64,000 nt of DNA from DATDIC01 sp963777625 (GCA_963777625.1 CAVZRO010000019.1:124001-188000), one strand, 5' to 3'; shown: positions 34,088-44,263, counted from the first letter of the stretch. Program-made: numbers and translations. The notes: generated by a model from the sequence alone, not told the origin.

Positions 34088-35026
34088 TCAGTTCCGCCGA
34101 TGGCGTTCCCAGGGCAGCAGCAGTCTCTCGATCCGGTTCGCGGCGAAATCTGCCACCAGCACGGTGATGGAGATGCATACCATACCCACCAGCACCAGCG
34201 GCAGGTTGCCCCAGTCCTTGGCCTGCCAGATCAGGGCACCGAGGCCGTCCTGCGCCGCCACCATCTCGGCCGACAGCACGCAGGACCAGGCGATCGCCAG
34301 CGTGATCTTCAGCCCGGTCATGATGCCCGGTAGCGCGCCGGGCAGGATCACGTCTCGCATCACGGCGAGGTCGGAGGCTCCTAGATTGCGTGCCGCGCGG
34401 ATCAGCAGGGGATCGACGCGCCGCGTGCTCTCCACCGTGGAGATCAGGATGTAGATCCAGGAGCCGAGGAAAACGATCGCCACCTTCTGTGATTCGCCGA
34501 TGCCGAGCCACAGGATCGTCAATGGGATCCAGGTGATCGAGGGCAGCGGACGCAGGAGTGACACGAACGGATCGACGATCGCTTTTGCCGGCCACCAGAC
34601 GCCCATGACCACGCCGAGCGGAATCGCGACGAGTGCCGCGAGCGCGAATCCCATGAACACGCGCTCGGAGGAAACCAGCACGTCAGTCCACAAATCTCCA
34701 CTCGCCGCCAGTTTTCCGGCCGCTCGCAGTACGATCGTCGGTGACGGCAGGAAGACGGGGGAGATCAGGCCGAACGCGGTCACCGCGTACCAGGCGAGCA
34801 GGAACAGCAGGACAGCGGACAAACCGATAATCAGGACGGGGCGCGCCGGTGATCTGGAGGGGACCGACGCCGTGTTTTCGAGCGTTTCAAGGACAGGTTC
34901 AGTCGGCGCGGCAAACGCCGGCAAATCGGCGGTCAGAACACCGTGTACCGCGTGGGACGAGACGTCGGTGGAGGAGTGCGCCTCCAGCTCCGTCACTGCC
35001 TGGGCACGAAGCTCACGTTCTCCCAT
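34088..35026 (-). CDS. ABC transporter permease, SsuC/TauC type
   Basis: 312 residues with about six membrane helices after residue 65 and the EAA-type loop ESTRRVDPLLIRAARNLGAS. Blocks FLPSPTIVLRAAGKLAASG and PLPSITWIPLTILWLGIGES are typical. If the start is 35026 it has an unusual 60-residue hydrophilic N-terminus and overlaps the binding-protein gene by 34 bases; a later start is possible. Confidence 0.88.
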   Translation of the reverse strand: MGERELRAQAVTELEAHSSTDVSSHAVHGVLTADLPAFAAPTEPVLETLENTASVPSRSPARPVLIIGLSAVLLFLLAWYAVTAFGLISPVFLPSPTIVLRAAGKLAASGDLWTDVLVSSERVFMGFALAALVAIPLGVVMGVWWPAKAIVDPFVSLLRPLPSITWIPLTILWLGIGESQKVAIVFLGSWIYILISTVESTRRVDPLLIRAARNLGASDLAVMRDVILPGALPGIMTGLKITLAIAWSCVLSAEMVAAQDGLGALIWQAKDWGNLPLVLVGMVCISITVLVADFAANRIERLLLPWERHRRN

Positions 35027-35992
35027 TTGCTCACGTCAGGCTCCTGCGGGATCTTTTCGCTCTCGCTCAGCACATGCGCAAGGTACTGCATCTGCGCGGT
35101 CTGCACTTGCATATGCTGCGGCCAGCCGGCGGTGCCGAAATATTTGAACGTCTTCATCGCCGCCAGCACCTCGTCGGGCGATTTGCGGAAGTAATGCGCA
35201 ACCGTCTTCGCGGTATCGTCCGGGTTCGCGTTGGCATAATCCGCGCCTTTCAGCAGCGCAGCGGCCAGGCCCTGCGCCGCCTTCGGATTATCCTGCACGA
35301 ATTTGCGAGATATAATCACGATATCGGGCGATGCCATCGTATGAAACTTCTGCCCGATCGGCGTATCGCTGTCCAGGCCCGAGCAGCTTGCCGCCGGGCA
35401 CCGCGCTTTGCAATCCGGCCAGCAGTGGCTGCCAGACGCAGGCTGCGTCCACATCGCCCTTCGCCAACGCGGGCGCCATCTGGTCGGGCGGCAGGTTGAC
35501 GAACTGAATGTCCTTCTCGGTCATGTTCGCATTCCGCAGCAGCCCATCCAGCGTAATCTCCGCCGACGTGTTGGCCGCGATCTTGTGCCCTTTCAACTGC
35601 GCCAGCGAGGTGAAGCCGGGCCGTGCCCAGCAGCCTTCGTTGCCCGGCGAATCGTCGATATTGGCAAAATACCAGAAGCTGGCGTCGCCGCGTGCCATGT
35701 TGCTGATGACCGCGATGCGCCCAAGATTGCTGAACACAACCGAACCGGATGCTACCGCCGCCATGCGGTCGGACGACGCAATGATCGGCCGCAGGGTCAC
35801 GTCCAGCCCGGCGTCCCTGAAAAAACCCTTGTCGATCGCCACCATGATCGGGATCTGGCCCCACCAGGTGGTCGAGCCGGCAACATCGGCCTTCACCAGT
35901 TTGTCCTGCTGCGCGCTCGCCGACCCGGTGCCAAATCCTGCAACCGCGATCAGTCCGGCAACAACTCCTCCGATCAACGCACGCCGGATCAT
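34993..35992 (-). CDS. ABC transporter substrate-binding protein (NMT1/TauA type), apparent frameshift
   Basis: Signal peptide MIRRALIGGVVAGLIAVAGF with cleavage near ASA, then KADVAGSTTWWGQIPIMVAI and DKGFFRDAGLDV, a family motif. The frame is intact to about 35385 (PPDQMAPALAKGDVDAACVW) and continues one base shifted (GLDSDTPIGQKFHTMASPDI, SRKFVQDNPKA, KYFGTAGWPQHMQ) to the stop at 34993. A single extra base restores a protein of about 332 residues. It likely binds a small organic ligand for the transporter. Confidence 0.82.
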
Positions 35993-36016
35993 CGGCCTCC
36001 CTCCCTTTTTTCCTGG

Positions 36017-37103
36017 TTATTCCGCCGCCGCCCGGTGATCGGCAAACCGGGGAATCACTTGCTCCCCGATCAGTTCGATCGAGTGCATCACCTGGTCGTG
36101 CGTGGTCCGCCCTGCCTGCAGCACGAAAATCATCTGGTCCAGCCCAGCGTCCTGCCATTTCTCGACGATACGGGAGACGGTGTCGGGGTTGCCGCCGATC
36201 GCCATCCCGTCCTCGATCAGTTCGTCGTTGGTGCGGCTGCGGAATTTTGCCTTCACCTTCTCCAGCCCGCCGGCGGTGCCGAACCGGACGTGGTTCAGCA
36301 CCGCGTCGTTGTCGCCATTGTACCAACGAGCCGCGGCGCAGGCGATATCACGGCCCACCCGGTCATCCTCATGCACGCAGGTCAGCGCGAAGGCACCCAC
36401 GTGCTCGTTGGGGTAGGCGCCGATGAAGGCGGATCTGTCGCCCCGAATCCTGTCCCGATAGCCGGCAATCGCGCTTCTCGTTTCAGAGATGGAGTTCCTG
36501 GTCACCCCGATCACCCCGACGCCCATGCTGGCGGCATGCTCATACGTCTCCAGGTTGGATGCGGCGATCCACAAGGGGGGATGCGGTTTCTGCACCGGAC
36601 GCGGCACGACATAACGCGCGGGAAGATTGTAGTGCTTGCCATGGTAACCAGCAAAATGCTCCTGCGCGAATATCTGCAGCACCGCGGCAGTTGCCTCGTC
36701 AGCCTGTTCGCGGGACGAGCAGTGCATCCACGCCAAGCGCCTCGACCATGTAGCTGGTTGAGCCGCGGCCCATCCCGAAATCGACCCGGCCATTGGTCAG
36801 CACGTCGAGGGTGGCGACCTTTTCCGCGATGATGAACGGGTTATGTACCGTCATCAGCATCACGGCGAAGCCAAGGCGGATTTGGCTGGTGCGCTCACCG
36901 ACCGCCGCGAGCAACATGTCCGGGCACGGGCTGTGCCCGATTTCCATGAAGAAATGCTGCTCGGTGGTCCAGAAATAGTCGAAGCCAGCGGCTTCGGCGG
37001 CGACCGCCTGGGCAATGGCGTTGCGATAAGCCTCGACCTCGGCGTTCGGACCCCAGGGGCGCGGCATCTGGATCTGCGTCATCAGGCCGAACTTCACCGG
37101 CAC
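36017..37103 (-). CDS. LLM-class flavin-dependent oxidoreductase, apparent frameshift
   Basis: Luciferase-like monooxygenase or reductase using FMN or F420. Frame 1 (37103 to about 36720) has MPVKFGLMTQIQMPRPWG, FDYFWTTEQHF, ERTSQIRLGFAVMLM and GRVDFGMGRGS. Frame 2 (to 36017) has AGYHGKHYNLPARYVVPRPV, KPHPPLWIAASN and GGNPDTVSRIVEKWQDAGLD. One extra base near 36720 explains the break; the whole protein would be about 361 residues. It is first in the minus-strand cluster, facing the LysR gene. Confidence 0.82.
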
Positions 37104-37174
37104 GCTCCTTCACCCATCCGGCACAGGATGCGGCTTTCTCGCCGTTGCGTCCAAGGCATAACGGCTATAGGTGA

Positions 37175-37180
37175 TATAAT
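37175..37180 (+). promoter_or_regulatory. Possible -10 box of the LysR gene
   Basis: TATAAT lies 21 bases before the GTG start in the 98-bp divergent region 37104-37201. No good -35 is seen at the right distance, as expected for a self-regulated LysR promoter. A LysR T-N11-A site could not be fixed. Confidence 0.35.
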
Positions 37181-37201
37181 CAGATCGTCAGGTCACTCGC
37201 G

Positions 37202-38125
37202 GTGGACACGAAGGCGCTGCGTTATTTCAACGCCGTGGCGGAGTTCGGCAGCTACAGCCGTGGGGCGGAATTTCTGCGTCTGTCTCAACCGGCACTCAGC
37301 CGGCAGATCACCCGCCTGGAGCAGGAACTGGGGACCGCACTGTTCCGCCGGAATGGGCATGGAATCACGCTGACCGACGCGGGGCGGACGCTGCTCGCCC
37401 GCAGCCAACTGATCCTTCGTCAAATCGAGCAGACGCGGGACGAGGTACGTGGGGGCGCCGGCGGCCTGGCCGGCACGGTGACGCTGGGGGTGCCACCAGC
37501 AGCCGGCACGTACCTGGTGCCGAGCCTGTACCGGCACTTTGTGGCCGAGCATCCGCGGGTGGCACTGAAGATCGTTGGCGGTTACAGCAGTTACATTCAT
37601 GAGTGGCTGGTGCGCGGGCAAGTGGACCTGGCGTGCTTGCACGATCCGCTGCCGCAGCGCGGTTTCGAAATTGTGCCGCTGGTGCAGGAACCAGTCTTCG
37701 TGGTCGGCCGATCGGGCAGCTTCCCGGCGGGAATGGGCTCGGTGCCGTACGGCCGAGCTGGCCCAGCTACCACTCATCCTGCCGGGGCGTCCGAATGCAT
37801 CGCGCCGCCTGTTGGACGGATGGATGGCCGAGCGTCACTTGACGCTGAGCCTGCGCATGGAGGTGGATGATCCGTCCATCATTCGGGCCATGCTTCGTGC
37901 CGGGCACGGATTCAGCGTGCTTAGCCGCGGGTCAGTTGACACCGAACTGCGTCACGGAGAGCTGGAAGCCCGGCCGCTCAGTCCGCCGGCGAGCTGGCAA
38001 TTGGCGCTGGTATTGCCGGCGCACGGGGTGCGGCCACCAATCGTGACAGCGCTGGCGGAGACCATCGTGAAGGTCGCGCATGAAGAAACCGCCGCGGGCT
38101 CCTGGCCCGGACGCGGTCAGCGTTC
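37202..38125 (+). CDS. LysR-family transcriptional regulator, apparent frameshift
   Basis: GTG start followed by a typical winged helix: LRYFNAVAEFGSYSRGAEFL, LSQPALSRQITRLEQELGTA, LFRRNGHGITLTDAGRTLL. The effector domain is in frame to about 37745 (HPRVALKIVGGYSSYIHEWL), then continues one base shifted (AELAQLPLILPGRPNASRRL, FSVLSRGSV, LALVLPAHGVRPP). Removing one base near 37748 rebuilds a protein of about 300 residues; the second frame stays open to 38234, so the end is approximate. Divergent placement suggests control of the catabolic cluster. Confidence 0.8.
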
Positions 38126-38289
38126 TTCAATCGCCAAGGAGCGTTTCAGTCGAAACCCCCGTACTGGTGATGATCGAGACCGAGCAGCACCGGATTGTCC
38201 GAACGCGAAACAGCTTCGATCTGCTGGGGCTTGAAGGGGAAACGCACAAACCCGCGCAACCGGCCGCCCCACCTTCAGCGCACGGCGGC

Positions 38290-39501
38290 CTAAGGGGGGA
38301 TCGCGATCAATCGGACGCGCTTTTGCCCAACGCCCAGAGCGACCCGTCCCGCCTTCAGTTCCAGCGCGTCATTGCCAAAAATCTTGCGCCGCCATCCCTG
38401 CAGCGCTGGGATGTCCTCTTCCCCCATGGCCAGCCGTTCGATGTCCTCCGTGCTGGCGACCAGGCGAGGGGCCACATGGTTTTCCTCGCTCCGAGCCGCC
38501 AGCAGGACCTTGAGCAGGCTGACCAGGGCTGGCGACGGACGGGCCGCGTCCCCGGCACGGGTCGGCTGCGGCAGAGCGTCCTCCGGCAGCAGCTTCGCCG
38601 TCGCCACCGCCTCCAGCAGTGAAGTGCCTGATCGACCCTCGGAAAATCCACGTGTGATCCCGCGAGCACGGCTGAGGGCATCCGGCGTGTGCGGCATCGT
38701 CGCCGCGATCTCCAGCAGTAACTCATCCTTTAACAGTCGCTGGCGCGGAATATTGATCCGCTGGGCCTCCCGCTCTCGCCAGGCGGCAAGCGCCCGCACC
38801 ATGCCAAGGACCCGTCGGTTGTTGGTTCGTGGGCGCAAGCGCAGCCACATCGTCTCGGGATCAGCGCGATAGGTCGCCGGATCCGCGAGCAGCGCCATTT
38901 CCTGCGCCACCCAGTCCAGACGCCCCTCTTTTTCAAGGCGCGCCAGCAGCTTCTCGTAGATCGCGCGAAGATAGGTGACATCGGCTGCGGCATAGGCAAC
39001 CTGGGCCGGCGACAGCGGCCGGGCGGCCCAGTCGCTGAACCGGTGCGCCTTGTCGATGTATCCCCCAGTCAGCGCACTGACCAATGCATCGTACGCCACC
39101 TGGTCACCGAACCCAGCCACCATGGCGGCGATCTGCGTATCGAACAGCGGGGTCGGCACTTCGCCGAACCGCAGCACGAATATCTCAATATCCTGACGCG
39201 CGGCATGAAACACCTTGGTGACAGCCGGGTCGGCCAGCAACTCGCCAAGCGATGTAAGATCGATCTGCGGGGCCTCGGCATCTATGACCGCGACCTCGGT
39301 GGCACCGGCAAGCTGGACCACGCACAGCTCCGGCCAGTAGGTGCGCTCCCGCATGAATTCGGTATCGACGGTGACGAATGCCTCCTCGCGGAGACGGCGG
39401 CACAGGGATTCGAGATCGTCGGTGGTTTCGATAAGTCGGGGCGGCGGAAAGCCGCCAGCAGACCGGTCCGGCGTCATCCGGCTTGCAATGTTACTTGGCA
39501 T
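38290..39501 (-). CDS. rnd: Ribonuclease D
   Basis: 3'-5' exoribonuclease maturing tRNA and other stable RNA. The 403 residues contain the DEDD exonuclease domain: TVDTEFMRERTYWP, VFHAARQDIEIFVLRFG and YAAADVTYLRAIYEKL. An HRDC domain lies near residues 220-300. The start at 39501 overlaps the upstream gene by 11 bases; starting at the ATG 39477 is also possible. Confidence 0.93.
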   Translation of the reverse strand: MPSNIASRMTPDRSAGGFPPPRLIETTDDLESLCRRLREEAFVTVDTEFMRERTYWPELCVVQLAGATEVAVIDAEAPQIDLTSLGELLADPAVTKVFHAARQDIEIFVLRFGEVPTPLFDTQIAAMVAGFGDQVAYDALVSALTGGYIDKAHRFSDWAARPLSPAQVAYAAADVTYLRAIYEKLLARLEKEGRLDWVAQEMALLADPATYRADPETMWLRLRPRTNNRRVLGMVRALAAWREREAQRINIPRQRLLKDELLLEIAATMPHTPDALSRARGITRGFSEGRSGTSLLEAVATAKLLPEDALPQPTRAGDAARPSPALVSLLKVLLAARSEENHVAPRLVASTEDIERLAMGEEDIPALQGWRRKIFGNDALELKAGRVALGVGQKRVRLIAIPP

Positions 39502-39766
39502 GTGACGGCGGAAATACCGCCTCCAGGCACGCGATCGTTGCCTTGCCCTCGGAGGAACCAGCGCCGCACAAGTACGTGTCGCCAGTTTCAGTATTGATCA
39601 CCCAGGCGGCGGGCACCTGCGAGTTGGTCAGCGGCACCAGCCGCCAGGTTCCGGCTGGCGAGCCGGGCAGCGCGGCCGGAGGGCCGGCCGCATGGACGGT
39701 CGGAGTGCCAGTCATCAAAAGGCTCGTTAAAATGGCTATAGCAGGCAAAATCGGGCTGCGGATCAT
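39491..39766 (-). CDS. Small secreted hypothetical protein
   Basis: 91 residues from the ATG at 39766, with a signal peptide (MIRSPILPAIAILTSLLMTG, cleavage near VHA). The mature part (GTWRLVPLTNSQVPAAWVIN, TGDTYLCGAGSSEGKATIAC) has two cysteines and resembles small uncharacterised periplasmic proteins. An ATG 24 bases upstream is an alternative. It overlaps rnd and may be cotranscribed; function unknown. Confidence 0.55.
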   Translation of the reverse strand: MIRSPILPAIAILTSLLMTGTPTVHAAGPPAALPGSPAGTWRLVPLTNSQVPAAWVINTETGDTYLCGAGSSEGKATIACLEAVFPPSHAK

Positions 39767-39909
39767 CGGTTGCACCTTCCGGCTCGTCACTTCCGTCGGT
39801 CCAGGAATATAGAGAAACCTCGGGCGCCGCGAGTGGCTGGGGCCGGCTTGACTTGTCGCAGAGCCGCGGGCTTGTGTGACCGCCCTTCATTCACTGGGAT
39901 TCTGGCTCG

Positions 39910-41691
39910 ATGCACGCCTATCGCTCCCATACATGTGCCGCGCTGCGCGCAGCGGATGCCGGCCAGACAGCCCGGCTGTCCGGCTGGGTGCATAGCAAGC
40001 GGGACCATGGCGGCCTGCTGTTCATCGATCTGCGTGACCATTACGGGCTGACGCAATGCGTGTTCGACGCCGACAGCCCGGCATTCGAAGACGCCGACCG
40101 GGTTCGGCCGGAAAGTGTGATCACAGTGACCGGCACCGTCGTCCTGCGCCAGCCCGGCACCGTCAACCCGCGTCTATCGACCGGCGAGATCGAGATCCGC
40201 GTGCAGGAGCTGATCGTGCAATCGGCGGCCGAGGTGCTGCCGATGCAAGTCGCCGGCGATGAGAAATACCCCGAAGACATCCGGCTGACATACCGCTTCA
40301 TCGATCTGCGACGCGACAAGCTGCATGCCAACATGATGTTGCGGGCGAAGGTGATCGCCTCGATCCGTCGCCGCATGATCGAAGCCGGGTTCACCGAGTT
40401 CCAGACGCCGATCCTGACCGCCTCGTCGCCGGAAGGGGCACGCGACTTCCTGGTGCCATCCCGGCTGCACCCTGGCACGTTCTATGCGTTGCCGCAGGCG
40501 CCGCAGCAGTTCAAGCAACTCATCATGGTGGCCGGGTTCGATCGCTACTTTCAGATCGCACCTTGCTTTCGCGATGAAGCCAGCCGCGCCGACCGCTCTC
40601 CAGGGGAGTTCTACCAGCTCGATTTCGAAATGAGCTATGTGACGCAGGAGGATGTATTTGCCACCATCGAGCCGGTGATAGCCGGTGTGTTCGAGGAGTT
40701 TGCCGAAGGACGCGCGGTCAGCCAGGTTCCGTTCCCCCGCATTCCGTACGACACCGCTTTGCTGGATTATGGCACTGACAAGCCAGATCTGCGCAACCCG
40801 CTGCGCATATTCGACGTGACGGCCGCATTCGCTGGATCCAGTTTCGGCCTGTTCGCCCGCATCGCAGCATCAGGAGGGGTCATTCGCGCGATTCCTGCGC
40901 CGGGGGCGGGCAGCCATCCGCGCAGCTTTTTCGACCGGCTGAATGAATGGGCAAAGGAAGAAGGGGCCGGTGGACTCGGTTACATTATCTACGAAGCCGA
41001 TGGGGCAAAAGGTCCGATCGCGCGGAATCTTGAACCGGCACGAGCCGAGGCGATCCGCGCTGCGTGCGGGGTGAATGCCGGTGATGCGGTGTTCTTCGCA
41101 GCCGGCAAGCCAGGGGAAATCTGGAAATTCGCCGGACTGGTGCGCACCCGGCTCGGGCAGGAGCTAGGCGTGAGCGAAGCGGGTACGTTCCGCTTTTGCT
41201 GGATTACCGATTTTCCGATGTACGAGCTGAACGAGGACACAGGTCAGATCGATTTCAGCCATAACCCTTTCAGCATGCCCCAAGGCGGCATGGATGCGCT
41301 GAACTCCCAGGATCCGCTGGCCATAAAGGCGTTCCAGTACGACATCGTCTGCAACGGCGTCGAGCTGTCATCGGGGGCGATCCGCAACCATCGTCCCGAT
41401 GTCATGATCCGTGCCTTCGAGATTGCCGGATATTCGGCGGCGGAGGTGGAAGCACGGTTTGGCGGCATGTTGAACGCGTTCCGCTACGGCGCCCCACCGC
41501 ATGGCGGCTCGGCACCCGGCATCGACCGCATCGTGATGCTGCTGGCGGATGAGCCGAACATCCGCGAGGTGATTCTGTTCCCGCTCAATCAGCAGGGGCA
41601 AGATCTGATGATGGGCGCACCGGCTCCAGTGCCGCCGGCCCGCCTGAAGGAATTGGCGCTGAAGCTGGATTTACCCACGACACAGGAATGA
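39910..41691 (+). CDS. aspS: Aspartate-tRNA ligase (bacterial type)
   Basis: Class II synthetase of 593 residues. OB-fold anticodon domain at the start (ARLSGWVHSKRDHGGLLFID, LRDHYGLTQCVFD), motif 2 PCFRDEASRADRSPGEFYQL, bacterial GAD insertion domain (residues 290-420) and motif 3 GSAPGIDRIVMLLADEPNIR. In many alphaproteobacteria lacking AsnRS it is non-discriminating; that cannot be read here. Confidence 0.96.
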   Translation: MHAYRSHTCAALRAADAGQTARLSGWVHSKRDHGGLLFIDLRDHYGLTQCVFDADSPAFEDADRVRPESVITVTGTVVLRQPGTVNPRLSTGEIEIRVQELIVQSAAEVLPMQVAGDEKYPEDIRLTYRFIDLRRDKLHANMMLRAKVIASIRRRMIEAGFTEFQTPILTASSPEGARDFLVPSRLHPGTFYALPQAPQQFKQLIMVAGFDRYFQIAPCFRDEASRADRSPGEFYQLDFEMSYVTQEDVFATIEPVIAGVFEEFAEGRAVSQVPFPRIPYDTALLDYGTDKPDLRNPLRIFDVTAAFAGSSFGLFARIAASGGVIRAIPAPGAGSHPRSFFDRLNEWAKEEGAGGLGYIIYEADGAKGPIARNLEPARAEAIRAACGVNAGDAVFFAAGKPGEIWKFAGLVRTRLGQELGVSEAGTFRFCWITDFPMYELNEDTGQIDFSHNPFSMPQGGMDALNSQDPLAIKAFQYDIVCNGVELSSGAIRNHRPDVMIRAFEIAGYSAAEVEARFGGMLNAFRYGAPPHGGSAPGIDRIVMLLADEPNIREVILFPLNQQGQDLMMGAPAPVPPARLKELALKLDLPTTQE

Positions 41692-41718
41692 CGCCGTCCG
41701 TTGGTTCGTTCCATCATC

Positions 41719-43668
41719 TCAGCCCAGCCCGCCGAGACGGAGCCCATCGAGATAGCGCGCGCGATCCTCAGGCTTCCTGATAGGCAAGCGCCTGAGCGTC
41801 TGGCCGATGGAGAATCCGGGCTCCAGCGTCAGCAGCCGGCCACGAATTTCGGCAGCTTCCTCGTGCTGTCCCAAATGCCCGAGGGCGGCCAACTGGGCCT
41901 TATACGCGGTAGAAAAACGAGGATTGATCGTGATCGCGCGGGCGCCGTACCTGGCGGCAGCCTCGTACTCGCCAAGCAGCAGATTCGATAGCGCGAGGAC
42001 GCTTTCAGACAAAAACGCCAGCGGGTCATCGGGGGAGAGGCGTCGCGCCTGCTCGGCCTGATGCAGCGCGTCCGCATGTCGCCCCGCGTACGTAGACGCG
42101 AAGGCCGCGCGGGACCAGGCCAGGGTCAGATTGGGATTGGCGGACAGCGCACGTTCATGCAGCCACCGCGCTTCTTCCGGCCTGCCATCGACGAAGGCAC
42201 GAACGTGCCCGGCAAGCGTAAGCGCACGAGCGTCGCCCGGTGCAAGTTCGATCGCTCTACGGGCCAGTTCCTGCGCTGACCGGATGGCAGACCCAACATC
42301 CGTCGTCCAACCCTGTCCCAGGGCAAACAGATGCCATTGGGTCAGCCAGACGTATGTCTCTGCGCAATTGGGCTCCATCTCCAGCGCCTGACGCAGCCTG
42401 ATACCTGCCTCCTCGAAACCAGGGCGATGGAGACGGAACAGGTCCGGTATTGCCATGCGCAGCAAATCATGTGAACTCGGATTGCCTCGCAGGCTTGCTC
42501 GGGCGCGCTCACCCTCCCATAGCAGCAACGTTGGTTCCAGGCGGGCGACGGTTGCGCTTGCGATCTCATCCTGTAGCGTCAGCAGATTTCCCAACGTCCG
42601 ATCGAACCGCTCTGACCATACAACTTCTCCGGCCGCGCGCAGGTCCAGCAGACGGACGGCGACACGAAGCTGCTCACCATTCTGCTGCACGGCGCTGTCG
42701 AGAACCAGATCGAGATCGGGTCCGCACCGAACCCGGCCGGAGCTGTCCAGGATATCCGTTATGTGCGACCGCACAGAGAAGCAGGAAAGCCAGCGGAAGC
42801 GCGCGAGGGCCGATACCAGCTCTTCCGCAAGGCCCGCCGCAAGATGGCCGGCGGCGGCATCCCCGATCGCCCGGACATGGGGAACACCTACGCGTAGTCG
42901 GTCATGCCGTTGCGGGTCAAAAATCGTGATGCATCCGGACGCGGGCCGTTGAAGCCAGTTTCGGAGACAAGGCGCCTCGTCTGCACGGGCCTCGGCAACC
43001 AGCGCGTTGATCGACGCCGGTGGATCGAGCTGTGCGATTTCGGCAAGGGCGATACGGCATTCCTCGAAGGTGGCGATCGCGGCGGCGCGATCACCTTGGG
43101 CGATGTGCGACCGGATCAACGCTTCCCAGGCGCCCTCATGCGCCCGGTCAATACCGAGCAGTGTTTTCGCCGCCGCGAACGCTTCGCCCGCATTGGTGGC
43201 GGAGCGTAAGGCTGCATCCGCCCGTGCGCGTCCCCTCTGCTTCAGCCTGGAGCGCTCGTTAAGCAACCATGCGTCGAATGCAGGATCGATCCCATCAAGA
43301 TCGGACAACAGAAAAAGCTGTTCCTGCTTCGCAGGAGCATCTGGTGTTCGGTCCGGGGCTTCAAGCGACTCGACATTAAGGCCGTTGTCACGCAGTCCCA
43401 CCTGGTGACGGTCAACGACAAGCAACGAAGCGGCCAGCGGGCCAAGCGCACTGTGCAGCTCGTGCAAGGCCTGGCGCAGCGAACCACGCGCCTGCTGCAG
43501 ATCTCGGGTGCTCCAGAGAAGCGCTATAAGTTGCGATCGCAGCACCTGCCGCGGAGCCGCAAGAGCAAGCAGCGCAAGGATTGCGCGTGTCTTTCGTGCG
43601 CGGAACGAAATCAGCCGGTCGGCCGCATCGAATGCCTGCATCGAACCAAGCAACGTGATGCGCAGCAA
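41719..43668 (-). CDS. SARP/BTAD-type regulator with TolB-like and TPR regions
   Basis: About 649 residues. Residues 1-100 form an OmpR-type winged helix as in SARP activators (LRITLLGSMQAFDAADRLIS, FRARKTRAILALLALA, ARGSLRQALHELHSALG). A BTAD-like helical region follows to about 230 (HEGAWEALIRSHIAQGDRAA). A TolB/FlgO-like segment spans about 250-370 (ALARFRWLSCFSVRSHITDI, WSERFDRTLGNLLTLQDEIA), and TPR repeats occupy 390-640. No kinase or cyclase domain is present. The TTG at 43668 may not be the true start: 19 codons upstream a strong GGAGGTG (43736-43730) precedes an in-frame ATC. It is downstream of the repeat-peptide genes on the same strand. Confidence 0.82.
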   Translation of the reverse strand: MLRITLLGSMQAFDAADRLISFRARKTRAILALLALAAPRQVLRSQLIALLWSTRDLQQARGSLRQALHELHSALGPLAASLLVVDRHQVGLRDNGLNVESLEAPDRTPDAPAKQEQLFLLSDLDGIDPAFDAWLLNERSRLKQRGRARADAALRSATNAGEAFAAAKTLLGIDRAHEGAWEALIRSHIAQGDRAAAIATFEECRIALAEIAQLDPPASINALVAEARADEAPCLRNWLQRPASGCITIFDPQRHDRLRVGVPHVRAIGDAAAGHLAAGLAEELVSALARFRWLSCFSVRSHITDILDSSGRVRCGPDLDLVLDSAVQQNGEQLRVAVRLLDLRAAGEVVWSERFDRTLGNLLTLQDEIASATVARLEPTLLLWEGERARASLRGNPSSHDLLRMAIPDLFRLHRPGFEEAGIRLRQALEMEPNCAETYVWLTQWHLFALGQGWTTDVGSAIRSAQELARRAIELAPGDARALTLAGHVRAFVDGRPEEARWLHERALSANPNLTLAWSRAAFASTYAGRHADALHQAEQARRLSPDDPLAFLSESVLALSNLLLGEYEAAARYGARAITINPRFSTAYKAQLAALGHLGQHEEAAEIRGRLLTLEPGFSIGQTLRRLPIRKPEDRARYLDGLRLGGLG

Positions 43669-43725
43669 AGGCGGCGCGGTTGGTCGCTGGAGGGCAAGCC
43701 GCTTTTCGGCTTCGGGACCGGTGAT

Positions 43726-43987
43726 AACTCACCTCCGACCGGCAAGGCTGCCGGGTTCGACAGAGTGAAACAGCCGGGGGGTTGCGAAATCAACGGACGG
43801 CTCGCCCCCGCGGCTTTTTGGCGTATCCTTTCGACTTCGGGTCTTTATTCCTTGCCTGGGACGCGTGCTTGTCGGCGGTTTGCTACCTAGGCGCGGCCGG
43901 CAGGGCTAGCAGACAATCAGAGGTTAGGCAAGCTAAAGCGTAATAATCGCGACTCCCGCTTCATCGCCGGATCTGCGCTCCACCGCC
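43726..43987. other. Non-coding gap between the 91-residue membrane protein gene and the SARP-like gene
   Basis: About 260 bases hold no gene on either strand that I can support. It presumably carries the promoter of the SARP-like regulator; no convincing -35/-10 pair was found. Confidence 0.5.
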
Positions 43988-44263
43988 TTACAGAAACTTG
44001 TGCCCACGATGGATGATATGCCGGGACAACCAGATCGATGCGCAGATACCCGTCGCCGACGCCGATCCGACGATGGAAGTAAAGGCGAGATGAGTATAAC
44101 CGACTGCTGCATGGATATAGATGAACTGCGTATTATTGAGCGCGAACGCGATCACAGCCCCTTTCAAGTAATTGCCGGTATTAAGATTGCGGCCCTGGAG
44201 GCCGATCAGCAGGATATTGGCGAACGCAGCGCCCCACAGCCCGATTTGCCCCCACGGGATCAT
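43988..44263 (-). CDS. Small membrane protein of the repeat-peptide locus
   Basis: 91 residues from the ATG at 44263, which overlaps the stop of the DUF6065-like gene (ATGA) and suggests coupled translation; an ATG at 44287 would add eight residues. Three hydrophobic stretches are seen: WGQIGLWGAAFANILLIGLQ, LKGAVIAFALNNTQFIYIHA and AFTSIVGSASATGICASIWL, ending in a basic tail (SRHIIHRGHKFL). I do not recognise the family. Export, immunity or anchoring of the peptide product are possible, none shown. Confidence 0.65.
   Translation of the reverse strand: MIPWGQIGLWGAAFANILLIGLQGRNLNTGNYLKGAVIAFALNNTQFIYIHAAVGYTHLAFTSIVGSASATGICASIWLSRHIIHRGHKFL

Noticed and set aside
35408..36832. 474-codon plus-strand frame opposite the binding protein and LLM genes
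   Set aside because: Antisense to two recognisable families; no start context or domain.
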